Assembly (NCBI GenBank): GCA_020796225.1
Contig: CM036756.1
Location: forward strand, 53,176,363 to 53,240,362
Direction of reading: 5' to 3'
DNA: 64,000 bases
Source: Arion vulgaris
Lineage: Eukaryota; Mollusca; Gastropoda; Stylommatophora; Arionidae
The position numbers were made by a program, and so were the translations under genes. The first letter of the stretch is position 1; the number at the start of each line of letters is the position of its first letter. Below the pieces are notes generated by a model. It searched no databases, was not told the origin of the DNA, and saw only the letters and a program-made list of their open reading frames with translations. Positions 42,463 to 53,884 of the stretch are shown piece after piece.

Positions 42463-42578
42463 CCGTATTTCTAGAGAGCTGACTATTATCTCTGATGTTT
42501 GATATTCTTCAATCAATCAATCTTCATAACCTTATATCTAGAGAGCTGACTATTATCTCTGATGTTTGATATTCTTCC
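42446..42578. repeat. 67-bp direct duplication at a SINE-B tail
   Basis: Two copies of CAATCAATCTTCATAACC(G/T)T followed by CTAGAGAGCTGACTATTATC and TGATATTCTTC. The duplication includes the end of the (AATC)n tail, so it probably arose after the SINE inserted. Confidence 0.85.
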
Positions 42579-43002
42579 GTTCCATTAAGGTTTTTTAAAA
42601 GTAGCCTTTTCAGACCTTATGGTATGGATGGATTGTCACTTCACATTGCTAACTATGATTATGCAGGAGGTAGGAGGGTCAGTTCCTTTTCTCACTTGTA
42701 GGACGTTAAGTTTGGGAATGAACACACAACCTTTTTGCGACAAATTCGACAAGCGATCGTTCGGTGCATTTCGCTAATACATACCATCATGAAGATAAGC
42801 TGTCCAAAAATGATATCTTTCTGTCACCCCATCTGTCTCTCAATCCTCATTGATGTTGTTACTTGTTAGTATGTGTTCTTAATCTATATTTTTTCATGAC
42901 ATATCAGAAACATTTAAGACTACTTCTGTTTTATCTTGACATGTCCTCTTTCAACACTTCGACACATGTCCTTTTAGCAGTCAATATGAGTATCAGCATT
43001 GT
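42579..43002. other. Unassigned unique sequence
   Basis: Nothing recognised. Confidence 0.4.
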
Positions 43003-43115
43003 AAAGCCACAATGTAATGCCACAGTGTAAAGCCACAATGTAATGCCACAGTGTTTATATATGGAACAATGCCACAGTGTAAAGCCACAATGTAAAGCAA
43101 CAATGTGAAGCCACA
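43003..43115. repeat. Short degenerate repeat (about 12 bp)
   Basis: Repeated AAAGCCACAATGT / AATGCCACAGTGT motifs, irregularly spaced. Confidence 0.8.
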
Positions 43116-43469
43116 TCTCTGTAATCTTTAGAGATTTTGATGTCTAGTTATTCTCCATGACTCACATTGATATCTCAGTACTGTTTCTATAAATCACTTA
43201 AGAAATATATTTCTAACTTCAACAGAAAATGGTTTCTTAGAAATAACACGCTTAGTTTCTATAATAGTCTACAAAGTGTGTTCTGTGTCAAGCTCTGCGG
43301 TTGGCTAGTTGTTTTTTTTTAGGAAGTGCGAAAAGTGAAATTGTGTAGCTTGTTGATGACCTGTAGAAGACATCAGTCAACCCCATCTTCCAGGAGCGTA
43401 AACCAGAGAGCTTTCACCGCGAGGTGAAAATCTAATGAGGATCTGGTTCGCCTTTGTGGAATGGACTTC
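43116..43469. other. Unassigned unique sequence
   Basis: No feature recognised apart from a T9 run near 43312. Confidence 0.4.
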
Positions 43470-43852
43470 CGGATGTCAGATATGTTCGTGTCTTATACGT
43501 AGTGCTGAGGGCCACAGAGATGTGGATTTACAGAAGAATGATGAGAATCCCATGGACTGCTAACATGATTAATGTTGAGGTGTTGAATAAGGTCAAGACA
43601 CAGAGAAAGCTTATTATCAACAGAAGAAAGAGGCAGTCATCATTTTTCGGGCATGTAATGAGGAGGGAGGTTTATAACACATTGCGACAACCGGTAAAAT
43701 CGAGGGTACACATACAAAATTGTGGATAGCCTGCCTTCATGGCACGGTAGAGCGTCAACATCTGAGTTGATAGCAAACATCAAAGACAGAAATTTGTGGA
43801 TATCCATGACCGCCTGGGCCAGCCGGTACGGCACCTGATGATGATGATGACT
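43470..43852 (+). pseudogene. LINE-gamma C-terminal remnant with (GAT)n tail
   Basis: The plus strand encodes RATEMWIYRRMMRIPWTANM, INVEVLNKVKTQRKLIINRR and KRQSSFFGHVMRREVYNTLR, then shifts frame. The remaining 3' part (GGCACGGTAGAGCGTCAACA, AGACAGAAATTTGTGGATAT) ends at GGCACCTGATGATGATGATG. This copy shows the element without the (CT)n expansion found at 19.9-20.5 kb. Confidence 0.8.
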
Positions 43853-43887
43853 ACATAATGAGAAAAGGACAAATAGAAATAGCACTC

Positions 43888-43989
43888 AAAATCCGGATTT
43901 GCTGGCTTTCATGTCTGTATGCGTCTATCTGGAAGCATGAACTCACGCTCTAAGACGCAAATTACAAACGACCACAAAGAGTGGTTAAC
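43888..43989 (+). mobile_element. SINE-A 3' part
   Basis: Corresponds to the second half of SINE-A (CCGGATTTGCTGGC, CGCTCTAAGACGCAAATTAC, AAAGAGTGGTTAACTATCAA). Its 3' end passes directly into the 44-bp array. Confidence 0.65.
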
Positions 43990-44388
43990 TATCAAGTGGC
44001 TGTTGTAGACAATTTGAAGAAAATGAGTTTCTATATCAAGTTGCTGTAGTAGAGCAACCGAAGAAAATGAGTTTCTATATCAAGTTGCTGTAGTAGAGCA
44101 ACCGAAGAAAATGAGTTTCTATATCAAGTTGCTGTAGTAGAGCAACCGAAGAAAATGAGTTTCTATATCAAGTTGCTGTAGTAGAGCAACCGAAGAAAAT
44201 GAGTTTCTATATCAAGTTGCTGTAGTAGAGCAACCGAAGAAAATGAGTTTCTATATCAAGTTGCTGTAGTAGAGCAACCGAAGAAAATGAGTTTCTATAT
44301 CAAGTTGCTGTAGTAGAGCAACCGAAGAAAATGAGTTTCTATATCAAGTTGCTGTAGTAGAGCAACCGAAGAAAATGAGTTTCTATAA
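43990..44388. repeat. 44-bp minisatellite, 9 copies, founded on a SINE-A 3' end
   Basis: The first unit (43990-44033, TATCAAGTGGCTGTTGTAGA, CAATTTGAAGAAAATGAG) is diverged SINE-A sequence, where the family normally reads AAGTGGTCGATATAGAGCGT then TCGAAGAAGAA. The later eight units are near-identical TATCAAGTTGCTGTAGTAGA, GCAACCGAAGAAAATGAG. TATCAAG borders the founder on both sides (43990 and 44034). Confidence 0.9.
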
Positions 44389-44579
44389 TGTTATTTTGTT
44401 TTTGATCATTATTACTCCCAAATGCAAACTTGTCACCATGAACACACAAAAAAGAATTGTTCAACACAATCTTTTCCCCCACATTATGCTATCAGTGCCA
44501 GACTTGGAATGAAGGATTGAATAAAACATCGTGCTATCAGTGCTAGACTTGGAATGAAGGATTGAATAAAACATCGTGG
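44389..44579. repeat. Spacer with a 47-bp duplication
   Basis: GTGCTATCAGTGC(C/T)AGACTTG plus ATGAAGGATTGAATAAAACA occurs twice (about 44487-44578). The rest is unassigned. Confidence 0.8.
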
Positions 44580-44680
44580 CATATCCTTTACAGGTTGTTG
44601 CCATCAAGCACAGTAAACGAGACACTGATTTTCTATGCACCACTTATACGTTCAGCAGTTTGTCATTGCTTACTGAACAG
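44580..44680 (-). mobile_element. SINE-E body fragment
   Basis: TCCTTTACAGG, GCCATCA(A/G)(G/C)CACAGTA and TGCACCACTTATACGTTCAG match 33760-33860. The tRNA-like head is absent. Confidence 0.65.
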
Positions 44681-44694
44681 AAGATATTTGTACA

Positions 44695-45008
44695 ACAAAC
44701 CTGGCCGCCTACATCAAATAACAGAAGAAAAAACTAGTCACGATAGAGATGAAGTGTCGGTGCAGAATGCTGCGAGTAACATGAAACGAGCAGATGCATA
44801 AACAGATTATTAACAGACAGTGCAGATCAAAGAGCAATGTTGCTCCGATATAATGCATACAAAGCAAAAGGTCGGTCACGCAAAATGTGAACCTCCGTAA
44901 AACAGAGGCGACGAATGACACTGTTTATGAAGCACAGACAAAAGTCCGTTCTAGAAATCTCTTCTTATGCTGGCGCTGTCAAGCAAAACAAGATTGGAGA
45001 AGAGACAA
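44695..45008 (+). pseudogene. LINE-beta C-terminal and 3' end, unexpanded copy
   Basis: The plus strand carries AAAACTAGTCACGATAGAGA, TGAAGTGTCGGTGCAGAATG and ACAGAGGCGACGAATGACAC. It ends AAGCAAAACAAGATTGGAGA. The segment that is tandemly repeated 13 times at 62.3 kb is single here. Middle portions are deleted and frames are broken. Confidence 0.75.
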
Positions 45009-45447
45009 TTTTTAAAAATCATTATTAAAACAATAACACACTTGTGTTAATAATTACAAATACATTAATTAAGAACATATTCAAATATTATGAATACTTA
45101 CTGTGCATACAGAAAGCAGATATCCTATGCGAAATTCAAATACGAAGCCTCACTGTTATTTCATTTCAAACTGCACTGTATAAATTAACAGTTGACAACA
45201 GTAAAACTCCATGAGTGTTTTAAAAGAAATATCTCCTTATATTCTAATATAACACTTCCAAAATTAACCACACTCCAAATTCAACTCCAAATTCAACTCC
45301 AAATTCAAATGACACAAACAGGACTTTAATCGTTATCCAACAAATTTGCTTTAAGTTTCAGATGTGACAAAAATGGCACTGAAGTTGTAATATTGTTATG
45401 TAACTTTCCACATTTACCATTCTTAATTAACTCTCAATTTCTATTGA
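45009..45447. other. Unassigned AT-rich sequence
   Basis: A triple CCAAATTCAA(A/C)T motif occurs near 45275-45310. Nothing else is recognised. Confidence 0.4.
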
Positions 45448-47036
45448 AATGAACAATAACATATATCAACTACAGCACTAGATGAACAATAACATATATC
45501 AACTACAGCACTAGATAAACAATAACATATATCAACTACAGCACTAGATGAACAATAACATATATCAACTACAGCACTAGATGTACAATAACATATATCA
45601 ACTACAGCACCAGATGTACAATAACATATATCAACTACAGCACTAGATGTACAATAACATATATCAACTACAGCACTAGATGAACAATAACATATATCAA
45701 CTACAGCACTAGATAAACAATAACATATATCAACTACAGCACTAGATGTACAATAACATATATCAACTACAGCACCAGATGTACAATAACATATATCAAC
45801 TACAGCACCAGATGTACAATAACATATATCAACTACAGCACCAGACGTACAATAACATATATCAACTACAGCACCAGATAAACAATAACATATATCAACT
45901 ACAGCACTAGATGAACAATAACATATATCAACTACAGCACTAGATGAACAATAACATATATCAACTACAGCACCAGATGTACAATAACATATATCAACTA
46001 CAGCACCAGATGTACAATAACATATATCAACTACAGCACCAGATGAACAATAACATATATCAACTACAGCACCAGATGTACAATAACATATATCAACTAC
46101 AGCACTAGATGTACAATAACATATATCAACTACAGCACCAGATGTACAATAACATATATCAACTACAGCACCAGATGTACAATAACATATATCAACTACA
46201 GCACCAGATGTACAATAACATATATCAACTACAGCACCAGATGTACAATAACATATATCAACTACAGCACTAGATGAACAATAACATATATCAACTACAG
46301 CACTAGATGAACAATAACATATATCAACTACAGCACTAGATGTACAATAACATATATCAACTACAGCACTAGATGAACAATAACATATATCAACTACAGC
46401 ACCAGATGTACAATAACATATATCAACTACAGCACTAGATGTACAATAACATATATCAACAACAGCACTAGATGTACAATAACATATATCAACTACAGCA
46501 CCAGATGTACAATAACATATATCAACTACAGCACTAGATGTACAATAACATATATCAACTACAGCACTAGATGAACAATAACATATATCAACTACAGCAC
46601 TAGATGAACAATAACATATATCAACTACAGCACTAGATGTACAATAACATATATCAACTACATCACTAGATGAACAATAACATATATCAACTACAGCACC
46701 AGATGTACAATAACATATATCAACTACAGCACCAGATGAACAATAACATATATCAACTACAGCACCAGATAAACAATAACATATATCAACTACATCACTA
46801 GATGAACAATAACATATATCAACTACAGCACTAGATGTACAATAACATATATCAACTACAGCACTAGATAAACAATAACATATATCAACTACAGCACTAG
46901 ATGTACAATAACATATATCAACTACAGCACTAGATGTACAATAACATATATCAACTACAGCACTAGATGTACAATAACATATATCAACTACAGCACTAGA
47001 TGTACAATAACATATATCAACTACAGCACTAGAAAA
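45448..47036. repeat. 33-bp minisatellite, about 48 copies
   Basis: Unit ATGAACAATAACATATATCA plus ACTACAGCACTAG. Variants sit at fixed sites: ATGAAC/ATGTAC/ATAAAC, CACTAG/CACCAG and rare CATCACTAG. No indel occurs in 1.6 kb, so the minus strand stays open for 541 codons with an 11-residue period (SSAVVDICYCT-like). Variants change only a few residues. I see no signal peptide, splice site or non-repeat domain. The open frame could be maintained purely by indel-free amplification. Confidence 0.97.
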
Positions 47037-47380
47037 ACAAATGTGGTCAAATAAATTTGTATTCATTTTTTAATTCGCAGTTGTATGTGTAAATTCCACT
47101 GCAATATTCCTATTTTTTCCTAGCGAAATTTAATGAATGTCATATCATTATGTAGGTAAATAAATGTAGTTCATAACAGGTTAACCGAATGAAAAATAAT
47201 AAAATAGGAACCGGCTACGAACAGAAAGCGCTAACGTAAATTTAGAGCTAATTAGACAATGAAACAAGTCATGGCTCATTCTGAGGCGACCCATTGCCAA
47301 CCAGATTATACAAACTAGCGCATACTACGGCATTTGGAGATTAATGTGTTAACGACGAAATATTTGTTTCTAAATTTCAG
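47037..47380. other. Unassigned unique sequence
   Basis: No feature recognised. Confidence 0.4.
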
Positions 47381-47436
47381 CAACTATAAATGATGTGTAT
47401 ATGCTACAGCAACTATAAATGATATATATACACGAC
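47381..47436. repeat. 29-bp minisatellite units, left outlier
   Basis: Two units of CAGCAACTATAAATGATATA-type sequence, matching the array that resumes at 48600 beyond the hAT-like segment. Confidence 0.8.
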
Positions 47437-48599
47437 CGCAACTGGTGCGAACCGTCATTAAGGGCCAGTGGGGCCCGGCCCCACGAAAATAACGAGTAAC
47501 GTGTATTATTATTTTTGAAATTATTTATTCATAATTATTACTTTCAACATGTTACTGATTAGCTTTGAAAGTTGATATATAACGCTAAAATATCACACAC
47601 ATCCTGAAATCTGAAATTCAGCATTTTTCCTCCCTAATTAGTATATTATCGTAGTCATTAAGGGCCAGAAAGGCTCGGTCCAACAAAAAAAAATACGTAA
47701 AGTGTACATATTAGTGTATAACTTATTTGTTCATAATTATTACTTTTAACTTGACACTGATTAGCTTTGAAAGTTGAATATATAACACTAAATTATAAAT
47801 ATTATATTATAATAATATAACAATCATAATAATATATAAAATATCATTATAACAAAATATACGCAGTCTGAAATCCAGCGTCTTTCCTCTAATGCTTCAC
47901 GCACATGTTTTTCGGTCGTTTTAAAAGTGCATTGTGATGCAACATTGCGACTTTTGACCTTTGACCTTTACTTTCCATGTTAATTGCCAAAACAATTACG
48001 TCATTTTCATTCAACCGGTAGCTAAATTCTTTTTTACGATGTCAATCCATTTCACAAATAAACGAAGGCTCTTGATTAAAAAGTCCGTTTAATTATCGAT
48101 TGAATCTCGAATATTACATAAAAATAATATACAATTACAGAAAATAATTGAAATAAGTCACTAACCATCATAGAATAAAATTAGTTTACGGTAATCGCTC
48201 GTTGCATCAGTGTACCCTGTCTACAGCAATTGATTTTCGCACAGTTCACATGTTTACCGAGTAGATTATAAATTAAAAAATCAACCAGTACGCGCTCGAC
48301 TACTTCATAGGAAATGGTTTGTCATGCTGATAACGCGTGTTCATTTCACGTTACGGCCAACATTTTAAAAAATCTTCTCAGGCACTCACGAGCCCGAAAT
48401 ATTTAATTTTCTTAACTTTATGTATTTCAATAGCCAACTCTCTTTATTATCAAGCTGTTACAGAGCAGAAGCATTTGTTCTGTTCTCGAAAGGGGAAATA
48501 ACTTCCCGGAAGAGAAATATTAATAAATACTTCAAAACCATGATTTTCCTGATATTTTTGTCTGGCCCCACCAAGACAAATTATCACAATCCGCCACTA
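47437..48599. mobile_element. Possible non-autonomous hAT-like element
   Basis: The left end has CAACTGGTGCGAACCGTCAT, then GTGGGGCCCGGCCCCACGAA. The right end in reverse reads TAGTGGCGGATTGTGATAAT, then GTCTTGGTGGGGCCAGACAA. The two ends share a TGG(T/C)G(C/G)...GTGGGGCC...AAAATA layout and resemble terminal repeats of some hAT elements. The left end is duplicated with a 200-bp period (47454 and 47654). No transposase frame is seen. It splits a 29-bp array. No 8-bp target duplication could be confirmed. Confidence 0.45.
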
Positions 48600-49172
48600 A
48601 CAGAAACTATAAATGATATATAAACGTTAAAGCATCTATAAATGATATTCATACACTACAGAAACTATATATAGCCTTTTTCATCTTTACAGACGGTCAA
48701 TTGACAAGTGTTTTACGGTGACAATTTCTGAGTTTTCGCTTTTCTTTCTTGTCTTTCAGCTCATACATAAGTCTCTTCTCATAAGACTGCGCCCTTGCAC
48801 AATATCGCTTTCCACACAACTCTGTCATCAGCAAGCTTTTCTCATATGCTGGAACCTATAGAACAGTAACTATAAATGATATCTATACGCTACAGCAGAA
48901 ATAAATGATATCTATACGCTACAGCAGAAATAAATGATATCTATACGCTACAGCAGAAATAAATGATATCTATACGCTACAGCAGAAATAAATGATATCT
49001 ATACGCTACAGCAGAAATAAATGATATCTATACGCTACAGCAGAAATAAATGATATCTATACGCTACAGCAGAAATAAATGATATATATACGCTACAGCA
49101 GAAATAAATGATATATATACGCTACAGCAGAAATAAATGATATCTATACGCTACAGCAGAAATAAATGATAT
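48600..49172. repeat. 29-bp minisatellite
   Basis: Unit GCTACAGCAGAAATAAATGA plus TATCTATAC. About 11 nearly perfect copies lie at 48867-49172. Degenerate ones (AACTATAAATGATATA) are at 48600-48680. Unassigned sequence of about 185 bp lies between them. Confidence 0.9.
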
Positions 49173-49251
49173 CTGCAAACTTAAACAATGAGAAACGTTG
49201 TCTCTCCATGTTCACAATAATAAATATGACATATATTCTTTATCAGCTAAC

Positions 49252-49800
49252 AATGTACTGTAACAGCTAACAATGTACCGTAACAGCTAACAATGTACTG
49301 TAACAGCTAACAATGTACTGTAACAGCTAACAATGCATTGCAATAGCTAACAATGTCGTATATGAACTGCACCATCTAACAATGTTGTATATGAACTACA
49401 ACAGCTAACAATGTAATGCAACAGCTATCAATGTACTGCAACAGATAACAATGTACTGCAACAGTTAACATTGTGCTGCAACAGCTAACAATGTACTGCA
49501 ACAGGTAACAATCCTCAGCAATTGATAACAATGCATTGCAACAGCGAACAATCCACTGTAACAACTAAAAATGCTTTGCAACAGCTAACAGTGCACTGCA
49601 ACAGCGAACAATGCACTGCGACAAACAACTGCACTGCAACAGTGAACAGTGCACTTCAACAGCGAACAATGCACTTCAAAAGTTTGCAATGCACTGCAAC
49701 AGGGAACAATGCATTGAACAGATAATAATGCACTACAACAGCTAACATTGCACTTCAACAGCTAATGCTGCACTTTAACCACTAGCAATGCACTGTTGCC
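49252..49800. repeat. 20-bp minisatellite, degenerate
   Basis: About 26 copies of AACAGCTAACAATGTACTGT. It is homogeneous at the left (ACTGT), diverging to GCATTGC, GCACTGC and CACTTC variants toward the right. Confidence 0.92.
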
Positions 49801-49854
49801 AGCTAACAATGACATCTACATATTCCAACAGTTAGAAACAATGTATTTCAATTC

Positions 49855-50565
49855 TTCTTCTTCTTCTTCGATCGTTCTAGTTTTAATCATTCTCTTTGTT
49901 ATATATATACAGCCAAACATCAGAACGTAATGTACGTGCACCAACCTTCAGCACCTATTTGAGCACAGTTGCTTATCCTTCGGTGGGGTGTTCGATTTCA
50001 GCCAGCTATTGTGTGCGGATTCGCTTCTTCCGCTAGCCTTTGACTGTCCCCAGCCAGACCCACAAGGCAGTGGGCTGCTATTTCTTTTAGGGCAGCGACC
50101 CTTAGACGGCCTGCCCTCCCGGGCTTATGAGCGCCATCTTCCCAGCAAACCGGTCGTTTTAATGAACACCTTGGTTTGCCGCCCGTTCAGGTTTGTTTAC
50201 GGTTTGCTCCGCTAGCCTTTGATTGTCCCCAATCAATCTAAAAGGTAGCAGTAGTTCCCTGCGAGCGGGAACGCGCACTGGGCTTACCTCTGCTGGACAT
50301 TCCAGTTGTTTTGCAAATTTGGGGAGACAACACACGCTGCAACGCTGCGGCTGCCGCGCTTACACTGGTTAGCCTCTGCTGAACTTGTATAAGTTGCACA
50401 TTGGTTTAGTAGGCCCATAAATGCATAGACTTCTACACGTTTAGGAGACATGCATCCGATTTCAGTCATACCTCCTTAGTCGCCTCTTACGACATGCGTG
50501 GCAGGTAACAGTGGTTCTATTCTTTACAGCCCAAATTTGGGACCCGGTAAACACTCGCGTGAAAA
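49855..50565 (-). mobile_element. SINE-A2 interrupted by repeat G
   Basis: The (TTC)n tail and following bases are at 49855-49935. The remainder (GCACATTGGTTTAGTAGGCC, ACTTCTACACGTTTAGGAGA, GTCGCCTCTTACGACATGCG, CCCAAATTTGGGACCCGG) lies at 50389-50565. Repeat G sits between. Joining the two parts reproduces the layout of the uninterrupted copy at 34038-34298. Confidence 0.7.
49940..50388. repeat. Dispersed repeat G, longer copy
   Basis: Contains TTATCCTTCGGTGGGGTGTT, TTTCAGCCAGC and CCGCTAGCCTTTGACTGTCC. A second internal variant, CCGCTAGCCTTTGATTGTCC, lies about 180 bases further on, so the unit is partly duplicated. It is relatively GC-rich for this window. Coding potential is not convincing. 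Confidence 0.55.
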
Positions 50566-50579
50566 AGGGTCTAAAGGCG

Positions 50580-50800
50580 AAGGATTGATTTTATTGCAAT
50601 GGGTTTCCCCATATCGCTCCGTTCTCATATAGCTCCGCCCCTGGCACGCCATCTTTCGAGAGTGTTGCATAAAGCACAAACTCCGTAGCTACAGCAAAAA
50701 TTCTAGAGTATTATAAAAACATTGCACATGTGAATTGGTATGGATTCGGAGCCCCAATCTTCAGAACTACAGGCAAATGTCTTATGCACTTCGCCATAGA
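50580..50800 (-). mobile_element. SINE-C copy, degenerate head
   Basis: Matches the SINE-C body (GGCACGCCAT, GCACAAACTCCGTAGCTACA, TTGCACATGTGAATTG). Box B is decayed to GGCTCCGAATC on the minus strand, followed by a recognisable head ending GGCGAAGTGCATAAG. Confidence 0.7.
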
Positions 50801-50929
50801 ACACACCCCCTCCCTCCCACCTTCCTCCCATTACCTCTTATAGACGTCCAGCCTTGAACTTTCTCTCAAAGAACTATGGTTTACATATAGAAGAAGTCAA
50901 GGAACGAACTAAGATTAACTATCGTTAGA

Positions 50930-51045
50930 ACCACAGTAGCTTCGGACATAGGATGCTCGTAAACTTTGATATGTAGCCCATCCAGGAGAAGGATTCTCAC
51001 GAGATTTTTCAAACCTTCGTTGTCTTGAGACTAGACGAATCGGGC
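50930..51045. repeat. Dispersed repeat H
   Basis: CACAGTAGCTTCGGACATAG, GATGCTCGTAAACTTTG, CCATCCAGGAGAAGGATTCT and TTTTCAAACCTTCGTTGTCT parallel the 83-bp array unit and its right flank at 16040-16080. Confidence 0.55.
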
Positions 51046-51224
51046 GAAACGCTTCTGTAGTGAATCAAAATGTGTCAAAGCAGAATATGAAGTGTCTAAA
51101 TCAGTTCTGTTCAATATTTTCATATATTTGCGCGCATCTGACTGATGGTTGGGGAGGAGGTCTGGGCGCCATGGGACGATTGAAATATTACTATTACTGC
51201 TATAATAATAGTAATATTAATATA
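51046..51224. other. Unassigned spacer
   Basis: Nothing recognised. Confidence 0.4.
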
Positions 51225-52408
51225 ATTGAGATGATGTTGTTGTATTAATATTGTTGATATGATGATGTTGTATTAATATAGTTGAGATGATGATGTTGTA
51301 TTAATATAGTTGAGATGATGATGTTGTATTAATATAGTTGAGATGATGATGTTGTATTAATATAATTGAGATGATGATGTTGTATTAATATAGTTGAGAT
51401 GATGATGTATTAATATAGCTAGATGATGTTGTATTAATATAGTTGAGATGATGATGTTGTATTAATATAGTTGAGATGATGATGTTGTATTAATATAGTT
51501 GAGATGATGATGTTGTATTAATATAGTTGAGACGATGTTGTATTAATATAGTTGAGATGATGTTGTGTTAATATAGTTGAGATGATGATGTTGTATTAAT
51601 ATAGTTGAGATGATGATATTGTATTAATATAGTTGAGATGATGATGTTGTATTAATATAGTTGAGATGATGATGTTGTATTAATATAGTTGAGATGATGA
51701 TGTTGTGTTAATATAGTTGAGATGATGATGTTGTATTATATAGCTGAGAGGATGTTGTATTAATATAGTTGAGATGATGTTGTTGTATTAATATAGTTGA
51801 GATGATGATGTTGTATTAATATAGTTGAGATGATGATGTTGTATTAATATAGTTGAGATGATGATGTATTAATATAGCTGAGATGATGATGTTGTATTAA
51901 TATAGTTGAGATGATGATGTTGTGTTAATATAGTTGAGATGATGATGTTGTATTAATATAGTTGAGATGATGTTGTTGTATTAATATAGTTGAGATGATG
52001 ATGTTGTATTAATATAGTTTAGATGATGATGTATTAATATAGTTGAGATGATGATGTATTAATATAGCTGAGATGATGATGTTGTATTAATATAGTTGAG
52101 ATGATGATGTTGTATTAATATAGTTGAGATGATGATGTTGTATTAATATAGTTGAAATGATGATGTTGTATTAATATAGTTGAAATGATGATGTATTAAT
52201 ATAGCTGAGATGATGATGTATTAATATAGTTGAGATGATGATGTATTAATATAGTTGAGATGATGATGTTGTATTAATATAGTTGAGATGATGATGTTGT
52301 ATTAATATAGTTGAGATGATGATGTATTAATATAGTTGAGATTATGAGATGATGTATTAATATAGTTGAGATGATGTTGTTGTATTAATATAGTTGAAAT
52401 GATGATGC
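51225..52408. repeat. 28-bp minisatellite with 25-bp variants, about 43 copies
   Basis: Unit GATGATGATGTTGTATTAAT plus ATAGTTGA. Units lose or gain GAT or GTT triplets, giving 25-28 bp lengths. The core TATTAATATAGTTGA is constant. Mixed length variants suggest replication slippage in the GAT/GTT part. Confidence 0.95.
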
Positions 52409-52447
52409 TCTCTCCAGTGAAAAAGCAAAGGGTTGGGTCCCTTCCAA

Positions 52448-52520
52448 AAAAAACAAGATTGTAAAAACAAGATTGTAAAAACAAGATTGTAAGAACAAGA
52501 TTGTAAAAGCGATTGTAAAA
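52448..52520. repeat. 15-bp repeat, about 5 copies
   Basis: AACAAGATTGTAAAA repeated, with an AAGAAC variant and a shortened last unit. Confidence 0.9.
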
Positions 52521-52870
52521 AACCGTGCTCGTGGAAGTGCTACGAAAGAAAATATGACAAATATGTTTTTTCTTTGTACAACTCCTTATTTGTCAATTCA
52601 AATTAAGCATTTTCCATTGATGATTGTTTTCTAAGAGGTTTACCGCCGCTGGCTTCATCTGTAGTGCTGACACAGTCTTATAAATCAAACGAATATGTGT
52701 TTTCCAGAAAATAGCCGAGAAAAGATTAGTGTTATCAATATTATAAAGTAAAGCAAAGAGATAGTTTACATACTATAAGGTTAAATGGGATATCCGGTGT
52801 CTGCAAGATGGCAGTTGAATTTTGAACCTTTGAAATTAATATGTTTGGTATTCCGTAGTTTTTGTCATTT
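52521..52870. other. Unassigned unique sequence
   Basis: No feature recognised. Confidence 0.4.
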
Positions 52871-53510
52871 TCTAAACGGTAACTGGATACAATTCAAGCT
52901 CAACATGTGCTCACGGGCTAAGGAGCTGTATGACCGCGGTTCAAGTCAGTTTTAATGTGAATGGGAATTCTGAAACGGTAACTGGATACAATTCAAGCTC
53001 AAAATAGGCTCACGGGCTGAGGAGCTGTATGACTGCGGTTCAAGTCATTTTTTAATGTGAACAGGACTTCTGAAACGGTAACTAGATACAATTCAAGCTC
53101 AACATATGTTCACGGGCTGATGAGCTGTATGACTGCGGTTCAAGTTAGTTTTTAATGTGAAACGAGACTTCTTTTCGTGCTATGGAGATTAGTACACTAG
53201 CGCTAGAACTAGTCATTTTCTAAACGGTAACTGGATACAATCCAAGCTCAAAATGTCTTCACGGGCTGTATGACTGCGGTTCAAGTCATTTTTAATGTGA
53301 AACAGGACTTCTGAAACGGTAACTGCATACAATTGAATCTCAAAATGGGGTCACGGGCTGAGGAGCTTATAAACGGTAACTGGATTCAATTCAAGCTCAA
53401 AATGAGTTCACAGGCTGAGAAGCTGTATGACTGCGGTTCAAGTCATTTTTAATGCGAACAGGACTTCTGATGGTGCTATGGAGATTCGTACACTAGCGAT
53501 AGAACTAGTC
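52871..53510. repeat. Degenerate repeat of about 106 bp, 6 copies, with a tRNA-like element
   Basis: Copies share AAACGGTAACTGGATACAAT, TCAAGCTCAAAATG, GCTCACGGGCTGAGGAGCTG and TATGACTGCGGTTCAAGTCA. The last carries a box-B-like GGTTCAAGTC next to GAGGAGCTGTATGAC, so the unit may embed part of a tRNA-derived SINE. Two copies have internal deletions, and two include a GAGATT(A/C)GTACACTAGCG block. Confidence 0.85.
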
Positions 53511-53511
53511 A

Positions 53512-53722
53512 TAAAGAAAACATAACTTTCAGCGGTACCAAGAATGTGGATAGAAAGATAGGTATAGCCGTTTCTGCCTTCAGTACATATTACAGAAGTT
53601 AAAGGAGAGACGATAGAAAGAAAACATAACTTTCAGCGGTACCAAGGATGTGGATAGAAAGATAGGTATAGCCGTTTCTGCCTTCAGTACATATTACAGA
53701 AGTTAAAGGAGAGACGATAGAA
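53512..53722. repeat. 104-bp direct duplication
   Basis: Two copies of AAAGAAAACATAACTTTCAG through GAAGTTAAAGGAGAGACGAT, nearly identical. Confidence 0.95.
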
Positions 53723-53884
53723 AAATCTAACAGGCTCGAGAAGAAGACAAATGAAGTGAGATAGATTTTGTCACAATAATGTTCGAATTCTCTATTGAAC
53801 TTGTGCTGGCATCAGACAAAAGCGTCCCATCCTGAGCAAACTTCTTTACAGTGCTGACGTGATTCCCTTAAAGAAGACCAACTC

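Noticed and set aside
45441..47066. 541-codon minus-strand open frame rich in Cys and Val
   Set aside because: It is the 33-bp array translated. No unique N- or C-terminal domain; the start Met lies in the flank by chance. Kept only as a repeat and a testable finding.
49988..50215. 75-codon frame in the GC-rich segment
   Set aside because: It falls inside dispersed repeat G, which also occurs at 9240-9395 without an open frame.
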